64,000 nt of DNA, taken from assembly GCF_001748245.1 (NCBI RefSeq), contig NZ_BDFO01000001.1, positions 7,182,346-7,246,345 on the forward strand. The letters are read 5' to 3'. Origin of the DNA: Oligoflexus tunisiensis. Its GTDB lineage: Bacteria > Bdellovibrionota_B > Oligoflexia > Oligoflexales > Oligoflexaceae. Positions 27,018 through 36,000 of the stretch are shown one piece after another (position 1 is the first letter of the stretch; each line of letters begins with the position of its first letter). The position numbers were made by a program, and so were the translations under genes. A model generated the notes under the pieces. That model was not told where the DNA came from and ran no database searches. It was given only the letters and a program-made list of their open reading frames with translations.

Positions 27018-27264
27018 GCAATCTTCTCCATTCACGCCCAATAGGGTAACGGTGGTCCCACACAATCTGCTGGATCTGCTTCAGTTCACTTGATGTGAGA
27101 GGTTTCCCTTCAACATATTCAAAGCTCAAATCAGGAAGAAAAATCCGATACTCCGACTCATTGGTGACTGTCACGTGGCAGTGAACAGGTCGATGATCTC
27201 TAGACCAAATATGGATTACAGTTTTTCACGCTTGGTAAACTTGACTCAATTGGCCTTCTCCCAT
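27007..27264 (-). pseudogene. DUF4160 (toxin-like) gene with in-frame TGA
   Basis: The reverse frame reads MGEGQLSQVYQA, then TGA (27226-27228), then KTVIHIWSRDHRPVHCHVTV and on to WDHRYPIGREWRRLHGN. IHIWSRDHRPVHCHV is the hallmark of DUF4160 proteins. The frame is open on both sides of the TGA and the sequence flows through, so a single substitution (for example GGA to TGA) explains it. No ATG, GTG or TTG follows the TGA until within HCHVTV, so a shorter start would lose the core. Confidence 0.7.
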
Positions 27265-27292
27265 TTCTGGTCAGTCCCATCGACCGAGAGCG

Positions 27293-27323
27293 AGTTTACA
27301 ACGCCTTATCGGGTCTGTAAACT
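27293..27323. promoter_or_regulatory. Inverted repeat upstream of the DUF4160/XRE pair
   Basis: Arms AGTTTACA (27293-27300) and TGTAAACT (27316-27323) are separated by 15 nt. It lies about 30 bp upstream of the DUF4160 start and is a candidate operator for the XRE regulator. Confidence 0.4.
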
Positions 27324-27426
27324 TAAAACTTTACATTAATATCTGAATTAATTTTATATAGTTATGCCAAAGAACCATTCGATTCTGAGCCAAAAGAAGG
27401 GAAGGCAGCAGATACCAGGAATCTGG

Positions 27427-27469
27427 TAAAAAAACGGGGGCGCACGTCTCGGTGATTTACTGCCCCCGT
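27427..27469 (-). terminator. Rho-independent terminator reading leftward
   Basis: On the reverse strand ACGGGGGC and GCCCCCGT form an 8-bp GC stem with a 20-nt loop and are followed by TTTTTTT. No clear upstream gene remains on that strand; it may protect the DUF4160 operon from read-through. Confidence 0.55.
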
Positions 27470-28237
27470 CAGCTGCTGGTTTGAAAGGACACTACAATAG
27501 CATGCACGCCATTGATTGATCTCAGGTGTAAGGGATGGGGGCAGTTTCTAGGATTCTGGCTATGGATAACCTGGAAGGTTGGAAATGGGGCCTAAATGCA
27601 ATGGAATCTGGCTAATTTTTCCAGATTTTTTGTCGATATATTCTGAGCCTTTTGTCGGAGGTTCAATGGGCATCGGACAAAGAAGAGAGCAGGTTCATTT
27701 TGAAGGTTCTGAACAATGGGACAACTACCCAAGTTTTGCGACTCGACTGGACCACGCATTTTCCCGAGTTAACAGTTTTATATGCGACCACCGGATAATA
27801 GTACCTGAGCTATTCTTTTTTTCCACGTCTATATGTTACATCAATAATGCAACAAATTGAAGTGATTATCAAGAAAAGCTGAAATATCCTCACTAGAGGG
27901 AGAGGCACTACATATGGAAGGCTGTATGCATATCTCTTGTCCCATCACCTCTTCTATCACGTCGGGACCATGTTCACAGGTGCGCTCGCCAAAGGTACTT
28001 ACCACGATACCGGCACCATGTGGAAATTTACCCGCGGTTGTGATTCAGTCCCAGAGCGCCTTCTGGGAGTTATTGTTGCCGGAACAGAGGCTTAGAAGTT
28101 CTAAAAATCGAGATTGCCGAATGAAATGACGATTAGATAGAAAACCCTTGTCCAAAGATATATCGAGTAAATATCTCGTCAGAGCCCATAGTCCGGCAGA
28201 ATCTGAAAAAAACGGTGTCTGTCACGACCTTTTCCCG
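27470..28237. other. Long spacer without convincing genes
   Basis: Forward frames at 27579-27860 and 27914-28129 are open, but their translations have no domain, signal peptide or good ribosome site. This looks like decayed accessory DNA. I see no insertion sequence ends. Confidence 0.45.
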
Positions 28238-28290
28238 CCCGCGCCAGCGGGCTCAAAAATAAGCCCATGGGACCGCGAAGCGTCCACATA
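28238..28290. repeat. Island repeat, copy B (truncated)
   Basis: It matches the left half of copies A, C and D (GCGCCAGCGGGCTCAAAAAT, CCATGGGACCGCGAAGCG). The AT-rich half and the GGAGCATGGCTCC end are missing. Confidence 0.65.
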
Positions 28291-28533
28291 TCTCACATAT
28301 ACTCGCTTTCTTGGTGGAGGCTCAATCCACCACAGGAGGACATGTACTTCACTCTCTCATGATTGTCCGGCATAGGGATGAGACGGGGGGCAGGCACACA
28401 GCACCACATTATGGGTCACCTCACACTCTGAGTAGGCTTACGCTCTTTCTCGCCCTGCCCAAGCTTCTATTGCCCATCTTTTCTCGCATTATCGTGTAGC
28501 CGCAATCTGGGCAAGCAGCGGGCCTCCGGGAAC

Positions 28534-28794
28534 CTAATACCCGGTCTCTTTATCCAAAATTCGGGCAGCAATCTGCATAGCTTGAAATCTGTTAGGAAAT
28601 ACGGTCCTGGTTAGGAAGAAATCATCGAAGATATCGTACCCGTCGACTTCAACACTCAGCCACTTCTTTGGCAAAGCTATTCTGTAGCCTTCGGGCCCTT
28701 TATATATCCTGAAAAAGTAGAGTGCTTTCATCCAGCCCGTATTTCCTGGGACGATTTCCATTAAACTCTTAAGCTCTGCCTTAAAAACCGTCAA
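28534..28794 (-). CDS. Small hypothetical protein, possibly 5'-truncated
   Basis: The reading frame (about 86 residues, starting at TTG 28794 or ATG 28761) has natural-looking composition: KGPEGYRIALPKKWLSVEVD and then FPNRFQAMQIAARILDKETGY. No good ribosome site is seen, and the frame stays open a little upstream, so the original N-terminus may be lost. I do not recognise the family. Confidence 0.35.
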   Translation of the reverse strand: MTVFKAELKSLMEIVPGNTGWMKALYFFRIYKGPEGYRIALPKKWLSVEVDGYDIFDDFFLTRTVFPNRFQAMQIAARILDKETGY

Positions 28795-29039
28795 GACATC
28801 AGTGGAAGCGGACTTAAAAAATCGTTTTCAGGGTAAATATTCTCTATCATGGGGTATGCAGCGGTGAAAACAACTAAAATCCGGCACAGGCCTTGAGGGG
28901 CAGGTAATTGCGCCTTTATTTTTGAGGAGAATATGGCGGAAAGATCTGCTAAAACGAGTTCCCTGGAACAACGTTATTTTCCCATTTCGCCCTGGATACT
29001 TGGTGAAAACACCGTTTCCGAATCGGAAGGAAGAACGAT

Positions 29040-29945
29040 ATGAAATTAGGGTTTCTTTACTCAATCGCTTTGACGCTCCCGCTTGTCTGGGCTTGTGGCA
29101 GGGATGACAAGGGAGATTCCGGAAACGCCGATTCCAATCGAGGTTTGGCGCTGACGAACTTTGCCGTAAAGTCTTTTGCAGACCTGCCGCTGGAAGACAA
29201 GTGCAACGGGATCAAGGACTTCTTTGAGACCTTCCAGAAGAATTATCTGCCTGAAGTTGAAGTATCGTTCGATCCAAACACCTGCAAGCACGCCCAGATC
29301 ATGAATCGAGCCTCATCGTTTGATATTCGACCGCTCTTCAAGAAAGGCGATCAATCTCTGCAACTGGGCGTTCTGCTTTCATATACGTTCGACAAGACCA
29401 AGGAAGCATTTGTCATGCTGAAGCCGGCCTATTTTAGAAACGCTGGCAATGACTGGCCTATATACGAACCTGAAACCTCTGATGATTTTTTCGGTCAGAA
29501 CTTCTCCGAACTCCGGCAAACGTTTGCTGCATGGCTGGAGCCAGCTCTGAATCAGCCTGTTCTCGTCTACGGTAAAAGCTACAGCGACTTTATCTCAGTT
29601 ATTGAGAAAGAACTGGGTCAAGGATCAGAAGGCATGACACTCATCCGCCCATCGGTAAAATTCCGAATAGTGCCTGATCCAGCGAAAAAAGGTGAAGGGA
29701 TCGTGGATTTTCTCGAGGCCGATCTGAGCAGCTACACGGAAACAGACGAATCAGCGATAGTGCATCAGCAGAAGTTACTGGATTGCCTGGACCTCGCTTG
29801 CCTGAAATCCAAAAAAATCTCCTATGATATCACCACACACCTGAACCTTTATTCTGAGCCAGCCCCTCATGAGGGAGATCCTACCTGGGGGCATCAGGAA
29901 TTTTTCAGCATTCCGCTTTTCTTTTTGAGGGGTCAAGTCAGATGA
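29040..29945 (+). CDS. Hypothetical lipoprotein
   Basis: This 301-residue protein has a signal peptide with lipobox LVWAC (MKLGFLYSIALTLPLVWACG). The mature part has an acidic linker and a mixed alpha/beta region with CNGIKDFFETFQKNYLPEVE and LLDCLDLACLKSKK. A GGAAGGAAG site precedes the ATG. I do not recognise the family. The 3' end borders decayed sequence, so the last residues could be altered. Confidence 0.6.
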   Translation: MKLGFLYSIALTLPLVWACGRDDKGDSGNADSNRGLALTNFAVKSFADLPLEDKCNGIKDFFETFQKNYLPEVEVSFDPNTCKHAQIMNRASSFDIRPLFKKGDQSLQLGVLLSYTFDKTKEAFVMLKPAYFRNAGNDWPIYEPETSDDFFGQNFSELRQTFAAWLEPALNQPVLVYGKSYSDFISVIEKELGQGSEGMTLIRPSVKFRIVPDPAKKGEGIVDFLEADLSSYTETDESAIVHQQKLLDCLDLACLKSKKISYDITTHLNLYSEPAPHEGDPTWGHQEFFSIPLFFLRGQVR

Positions 29946-30231
29946 CATTCCTGTTGGTCTGCACCAGGTCATAGGGTTCGATGCCCAGGTGGTCGAGGGT
30001 CTTGCCGCTCTAAGCTGTGATCGAAGATCGCCATGAGAATCGCGGTATTCAGCACCATAGTAGCCAGAGCAGAAATGTTTCTTTCCATACCGAACACTTG
30101 AATACGGCCACAACAAATCCTTCGCCTTGATGAACTGTGGACTATAGCCTTTTAAGTATCAAATTTAACTCTTCATTTTAGTATATTTGAGAGGCATGAA
30201 ATTGGCAGATATATGGCATGGTCTAACAATA
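29946..30231. other. Decayed spacer with a short unidentified coding remnant
   Basis: On the reverse strand about 29945-30010 reads GKTLDHLGIEPYDLVQTNRN, which looks like real protein but is cut off on both sides. I cannot name it. The remainder is AT-rich with no gene. Confidence 0.3.
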
Positions 30232-30450
30232 TTACGACATGCTAAGACGCGAGCATGGCTTGCAATCAAACATCCGATCAAACATTTTAGCTGCCCCGTT
30301 GGGCCATCCTCGCTTGACTCCTTTAACGATCATTTCCTCTTCAAACTTCGGTTGTAGTTCTTCCGCCTCCTTATCGAGATCTTTTTTGGTCCATTCCATA
30401 TTTTTATTCTCTCCTTGTAAAGGTTCTTCTCCACGGAGTAACAACCTTAA
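30232..30450 (-). pseudogene. Decayed brnT-brnA junction, copy 2
   Basis: The reverse strand from 30399 reads MEWTKKDLDKEAEELQPKFE and then EEMIVKGVKRGWP, matching intact brnA, and then departs into unrelated sequence. Just upstream a frame reads SVEKNLYKERIK, matching the BrnT C-terminus SPVEKKIYMERTK. Most of brnT and the DNA-binding half of brnA are gone. Confidence 0.7.
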
Positions 30451-30492
30451 ATGAAAGTATTCACTTAACCTATCTCCAAGATTAACGAGTAT

Positions 30493-31296
30493 TTATTCAA
30501 TGTTTGAAAGCATGATTTCTATCTTTCCAATATACGGTTCGATGTTGTTGTATCCTGCCATTTGTTGGAAGAATAAAGATCTTTCCGATAGCTCGAGCTC
30601 CTTCTGAAGAATCCTTTTCAATTCCACAATAGGGCCACGAGAACATAGCTGGTGCAAGTCTCTACCGATCAAAGCAGCTCCTGCCCTTTCGATCGTATAA
30701 TTCTCCATTTCAACCAAATCCGAATTCTCATCATAAAACCTATCGAAGTTACCAGCTTCAAGATAGTTATCTATGATAGCGTTAATATCCGCTGGATCCT
30801 GCGGCCTTTCGTGCGGGCGGTCATTCCAGGCTATAACTTTAAGCATCACCAAGCTTGATAAAGATGCAATTCGGACACTGACGTCAGTGCTCGTCCTGAA
30901 TTTATGGGCTGTACGGAAGGCATCATCAAAGCCCAGCATGTTCATGATCTTTCCATCCTGAGGCCAAAGTATTTCACTCTTGCCATCCAATATGTCTCCG
31001 AATGGCATTATGTCGAATATGGCAGACTTATAGCAGAAGTTATATATCCGAGTCTGCTCTCTGAACCCCTTGGCTATGAGTTGAATCCTTAGCTTCTCAT
31101 AGGTTGCTCAGCTGCCAACTCTTACAGCCAAATCCGCGTCTCGTGTCGCTCGCGCTGGCCGTATTTTATGATGTTGCATAAGGATGTCCCGTGCAGCGGC
31201 ACCAACGATGAAAAAGCTATCGCCACATAGCATGCTCAGATTTTCCAAACCTTCAAGGACATCGTTATCAATTATGATGATAGGCTTCTGATCCAT
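30493..31296 (-). pseudogene. AbiEii-like nucleotidyltransferase toxin with one in-frame TGA
   Basis: The reverse frame of about 267 codons starts MDQKPIIIIDNDVLEGLENL and carries the nucleotidyltransferase motif FFIVGAAARDIL, then TRDADLAVRVGS. TGA (31108-31110) follows, and the same frame continues ATYEKLRIQLIAKGF and on to DPADINAIIDNYLEAGNFDR and AGAALIGRDLHQL, which are typical AbiEii C-terminal motifs. Family members usually have Trp at the TGA site (VxSWxxYEKL), so TGG to TGA is the likely change. The start overlaps the AbiEi gene by 25 nt. Confidence 0.8.
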
Positions 31297-32285
31297 ATTT
31301 CACGCATTTCCCTTGCTGTTTTAAGATCCCTCGGATCATCGCTGTTCATAAGGTCAGCATAGATCAATGGAAGATCGACAATTCCTTTATCCTTTTCCTT
31401 CCAATCAAAATTCCAAAATTTTTTTCGAATCTCTATTTTCCCAAGCTTTGAAGGACGAAGACGAAGCTCCTTCACGACTTCATGAGGCTTATCACTGTAG
31501 ATGATAAAGTTTTCTGGAAGTTCCGATTTCGTAAGGATATCAGCCGCTTTTACGGCGCTCCAAAGACCATTCTTGAGCTTGATGGGATTTGCTCTTAGCT
31601 CATGGAATTGTTTGTCGTCATAGGCATCGAAGGTGTATTTTTCAACTCTGGGAAGGATTCTCTTGATATATTCCACAGTCCAAAGTTCAAGGAGCTTACC
31701 TGGATCCACCAGACGAATTATCGTTTTGCCATTGACGATATAGTTCGCATCCTGCAATTCCTTCAAATACTTACTGACTGCTGGAGTAGAGATACCAACC
31801 TCATCGGCCATGACTCTCTGAGTCCTCTTTGGCGATGGATGCGTCGCTGCAAGGAAATGGATAAACCTTGCCATGGATTCTGAAGATGGGAAGGTGCTTT
31901 CCACCGCTTGGGCGGTTACATTACCAGCTGTCTGGCCTAGCCTCACATGATTGGATTTGATGTTGGAGAGAGTGAGAGGAATCGAGAACTCCCCGTCATT
32001 GGCTATGAACGGAGTCTTTTTCTCTAATAGTTTGTTTTTCTGCGCTGTCGATAGATCGCCCATTTCGAGCACATTTTCTATTTTGCCTGATTTTGGCCTT
32101 TTCTTGCCTTGCTGGTTGTAATTCACCCAATATGGATATTGAGCACTTCCAATTGTGATGACAATAAAGGCGTCAAAGGTTTCATCAATGGATGCAACTA
32201 TCCAATAGCTTTGGATGCTACAGTCCAAGCCAGTTTGCTTGCTGAATCTATCGAGGGCTTTTTTAATTTGTTTGTCTATGTTCAT
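31272..32285 (-). CDS. AbiEi-like type IV antitoxin/transcriptional regulator
   Basis: From 32285 the protein has 337 residues. It has an N-terminal region of about 125 residues, a winged helix-turn-helix (KRTQRVMADEVGISTPAVSK), and an AbiEi-type C-terminus ending LPLIYADLMNSDDPRDLKTA. AbiEi antitoxins repress their promoter and counter the AbiEii nucleotidyltransferase, encoded next with overlap. I prefer the start at 32285 over 32321 because a decayed copy at 24327 aligns from this Met and has stops just upstream. The antitoxin frame is intact although the toxin frame is not. Confidence 0.78.
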   Translation of the reverse strand: MNIDKQIKKALDRFSKQTGLDCSIQSYWIVASIDETFDAFIVITIGSAQYPYWVNYNQQGKKRPKSGKIENVLEMGDLSTAQKNKLLEKKTPFIANDGEFSIPLTLSNIKSNHVRLGQTAGNVTAQAVESTFPSSESMARFIHFLAATHPSPKRTQRVMADEVGISTPAVSKYLKELQDANYIVNGKTIIRLVDPGKLLELWTVEYIKRILPRVEKYTFDAYDDKQFHELRANPIKLKNGLWSAVKAADILTKSELPENFIIYSDKPHEVVKELRLRPSKLGKIEIRKKFWNFDWKEKDKGIVDLPLIYADLMNSDDPRDLKTAREMREIWIRSLSS

Positions 32286-32474
32286 AAAATCCACACTATT
32301 TCTATAATGTGAATTTAACATATTTTGTGAATATTTAGGTATAAATCATATTCAATATCTTGAAATTATTACTTAAAATATTTCTGAATTCAAAGACTGA
32401 GACTAAAATGAAGAGGTAAATTTTGCGGATTGATCACAGCTCAACAAGAGTCCGTTGGATTAGGATGCATTTTC
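32286..32474. promoter_or_regulatory. AbiEi promoter region
   Basis: This AT-rich stretch contains ATTCACAAAATATG and ATTCACATTATAG on the reverse strand. Parts are shared with the upstream region of the decayed copy at 24328-24375, so the promoter or operator was duplicated with the gene. AbiEi proteins bind inverted repeats in such positions; the exact site is not resolved. Confidence 0.4.
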
Positions 32475-32572
32475 CGCCAGCGCCAGCGGGCCCAAAACAA
32501 GTCCATGGGACCGCGAAGCGGGCACTATTTTGATTTGGATTTTATATTGGCAAGAAAAAAGGAGCATGGCTC
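32475..32572. repeat. Island repeat, copy C
   Basis: This copy matches copy D closely, especially TTGGATTTTATATTGG and CAAGAAAAAAGGAGCATGGC followed by TCC. Similarity to copy D ends near the point where copy D enters tRNA-Asn. Confidence 0.8.
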
Positions 32573-32638
32573 CCTGACACCGGGTTAGGCAGAACCGATT
32601 TTCCTCCAATTCAAGCATCTAATTTTATTGAATTTAAT

Positions 32639-33025
32639 GTGTTACCGCTCTATCGCCAGGAGTCTTTCCTCCGGGTGGAATATCAGGAAAAAGGCCGGTC
32701 AATCCATGAAATCGCCAGCGAAATTTTTGCCTCCAGATCAACAGTATCTGTAAATATGCGTCGCTTAGGCATATCCCTGCGCGCTGGCGACGAAATTCAA
32801 AAAGGCCAACTCGCATTCGGTCAGAGGATCAAAGACGGTCATAGGATCCGTCATAAAAAGGAGAGTGATGTTCTGCGACGCATGAGCGATCTAAGGAAGC
32901 AGGGATTTAGCTATCACAAAATCGCTGACATTTTAAACACCCTGGCGATTTCCACGAAGACCAGAAAATCAAAATGGCATGGAACGACCGTCATGAATAT
33001 GCTGAAATCTGATTCAGCTCCTTAG
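32639..33025 (+). CDS. Helix-turn-helix protein with recombinase-like motif
   Basis: The 128-residue frame begins at GTG and has two helix-turn-helix-like stretches: SIHEIASEIFASRSTVSVNMRRLGI and FSYHKIADILNTLAI. The C-terminal KSKWHGTTVMNML resembles the recombinase motif (KWHxxTVxxIL) of serine recombinases. The catalytic resolvase domain is absent, so it may be a remnant or a small regulator. The frame stays open upstream into repeat C, so the true start is uncertain. Confidence 0.45.
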   Translation: MLPLYRQESFLRVEYQEKGRSIHEIASEIFASRSTVSVNMRRLGISLRAGDEIQKGQLAFGQRIKDGHRIRHKKESDVLRRMSDLRKQGFSYHKIADILNTLAISTKTRKSKWHGTTVMNMLKSDSAP

Positions 33026-33064
33026 GCTAGTCTTTTGCCCTATCGACTACAGATTATTTTTTCT

Positions 33065-36000
33065 TTATTGCTGCTTCTTTCTTGCTGGCTTCTTGGCAGC
33101 CTTCTTCTTTGCTGCATTTTTCTTTCCTGACTTTTGCGCCTTATGCTTACGGCCTTTTTGGTGGTTTTTTTTGGCTACCTTGGTCTTCATCGCCTTTTCG
33201 GCACTTTTCGGCTTCGTACTCTTGCGCTTCTTCGTTCTGGACGAACCCACTTTGCTTCTAACCACGACTTCTGATAGCCCCCAGTCCATCCCCTCTGAAT
33301 TAGGCCCCAAATCTACGCCACCACCCACATGCTTGATGGTTATCGAGGGTGGTCCATCAGAATCTCCCCTATGTTGCTCCAAAGAAAATTTGAGAAATCC
33401 GTACGGTGATTCTTTGCCAAGACCCAAGACCCCAGAAATTGAGAGAGGTGGATTGTACAGACCGCGACCAAGCCCTGGCGCCAAGACGCGCTTCTCGCCG
33501 TTGACCATCCAACACAATTCGAGGCCCTGTTTGTCTAAGTATGTGCGCAATGCATCTTCTCGAAGGAGTAATGAACTTGGGCCTGCTGATAGTGCCGTTG
33601 GATCAAAAGCTGTTAATCGTCCTTCATAGTCGGCAAAATCAGCTGCTCGACCGGTCCACGATAGCCCCATATTAATTAATAGATCTTGGCTGGGAAGGTT
33701 GAGCTTGTAGCCCTCATTGACCGAGCAATCGAACCCTTTTGACTCTTTTTGATATTCTACTGCGGCATTCTTAATCGACACTGGGCAGTCTTCAAATGGA
33801 TCGTCGCAACTGCCATCTGAATAAAATCGAAATGCGGGAGCCCATCCGTATTCTCCCAAGAACACTTGGGAATTTGTTGCAACATCGTGCAACCGCCATC
33901 CGTCAAACTCGGTTGTTGCAGCCCATTTCATAAAAGCCTGAACATCATCTTTACGGAGGAAAAATCCGACACAGGACACATACAACTCTCGGCGCTCGAC
34001 ATCGTATCGATCCTTGTCTGCGTCAACGCTCTGCTGCCAGCTGAAGCTACAATGTGCATTAATCCACTTGAATTGGTCATCCGGGTTTTCTGCCACCAGC
34101 AGACTGCGAAGATCTGGAAAGTCATCAAGGTTGGCAGTCCATGCGGCTGGGTCAGTTGGAAATCCCCAGCTGACGAACCCGCTGGAACTCCACCACGACG
34201 ATGTATGCGGTCCCCAAGAGGTGCCGCCAACAGTCTCACTAAGTGTGCATGTAGGATCAATGTCGCGGAAATAACCTTGCCAGGGCCCTTCAAACGCCTG
34301 CGGTATTTCCCCCTCATACATGTATTGAAAGTGGTCCGATATGAGGGCTAAAATCTCGTGATAAGCAATCCATTGGTACTTTTTTCCAATTCTTTCAGCC
34401 TTTGCAGCTTCTCGGCCGTTGGAGCGAACATCGAACCTATCAAAATAACCAAATCGCGCAACAGTCCATCCAAGTTCAAATACTCGATGAAGGATATATC
34501 GTTGCATTTGTCTAAGGTCAAATCTGGGTGCCTTCCGACGTGAGTCACCGTCATCAATGGTCTCCTGGATCTGGACGAAGCTCTCCAAATGATTCGGAGT
34601 TAGAGCGGATTTGAGTTTTTCAAACTGATGCGTCCTGTTAGCCTCAGCGGCAATCAGATCAGAAGGAAGGTCTTTTTGAAAATCCCCGAAAAGATTGTCT
34701 AAATTTTGAGACGATAGAGTATCTTTGTAACCTTCCTGAATTAGCCAATTATCAAAAGAGTCGCCAAGAGCCTTTTGAAAGGCTCTGCAAGCGGCTGTAT
34801 AGTCTTCCAAGCTTTGCGATTCAGCCGAAGAAAATTCAGACATGAGTTTAGCCTGCAGATCTTCTGGCGATTCAACACGCTGCCATGGTGGATCACTGAG
34901 CTTAAGAGACAACCAATGCCTTGAGTCAGTGGACGAGTTTGTTCCTATCACATAGCGAGCAAAGTCTCCGTTCATCACTGAACTCGATATAATATTGCGA
35001 GACCATTCCAGGCCTCCTCCATCGTGCGAACCTCGGGACCAGTCCTCTAAAAAGGGCTTAATTTCATGGTCGCTCGGAATCGCAGGCCATTGACTCTGAT
35101 AGGGCGGCCGTATTCGAGTTATATCAAATTCGACTTTGATGCCCACGAAGATTGCCTTCTCAATAACTCCACGTGCATAGTCTCGTGATAGGACATGGGC
35201 TGGAGGGGTATCGGCAAAAAATAGTGAAAATACTGAACTCGCAAGCTCGCCAAGCTCCTCTTGATTGTTGGAGGCAGTGGCTACACCATATGCCACTGCA
35301 AGGACTCGCTCCACTATGTAAGGATCATCAACATCTGCGAACGATTCGACTAGCCTCTGCACCCCCGAAACGTGACCTGACAGTAGTGCCAGCAGCGCTT
35401 TTGTTGCCCGATCACGAAGGTATCTGTTCGATGTAGAAAGCATCCACGCCAACGTTGTCGCGCAAAGGTCCAGGGTCCTGTCGTCGAATTCTCCATTGGT
35501 TTGAACCATAGACGCCCAGTCCACAAGCCTGTCGACTGGACCATGAGTATTCCAAGCTTTGTGAAGATATATGCTCCAACAGGCATCGCGATCCGCCATT
35601 GAGTACCCACGCAATTGGGCGCCTAGGTAATTGGCATTGAAAGGATGATCAGGGAGAGTAGCGATAGTAATCAGCGTAGCGAAGGTTTCGTCCCGGCCAT
35701 GTTCTGAATGCACAAGCCAATCCATGATTTTATGAGCTTCCGCAGAGAATGCGGAATAATCTCTCCAGATGATGCTCTGGAGAAATGCGTCTCTTATGCC
35801 CGGACGGTTCCTTAGCTCAGGATTGATCGTGATAAGCTCTTGGCCCGTATGCTCAGCTACCTGAATTAGGAGAGCCTCAAGGAGACCAGAAGCCACATAT
35901 TGGGCATTGTTATTTAAAAATGGCAAAGCGCCGTCAGCGGAAAACGCAGCGGCTGGATCTGCGTTATCAAGATGCTTATCGAGCAGTGCAGAGGCTATCA

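Noticed and set aside
27579..28129. Two forward frames (27579-27860, 27914-28129)
   Set aside because: No ribosome site, domain or signal peptide; they lie in decayed island DNA.
29775..30116. Reverse frame of 113 codons behind the lipoprotein gene
   Set aside because: It overlaps the lipoprotein 3' end in antisense and mixes frames; only a short stretch (GKTLDHLGIEPYDLVQTNRN) looks like a coding remnant and I could not name it.
31108..31110. TGA read as Trp or selenocysteine
   Set aside because: Other genes in the window use TGA as a normal stop (for example efflux operon overlaps), and no selenocysteine-type hairpin was evident after the codon; nonsense mutation is simpler.
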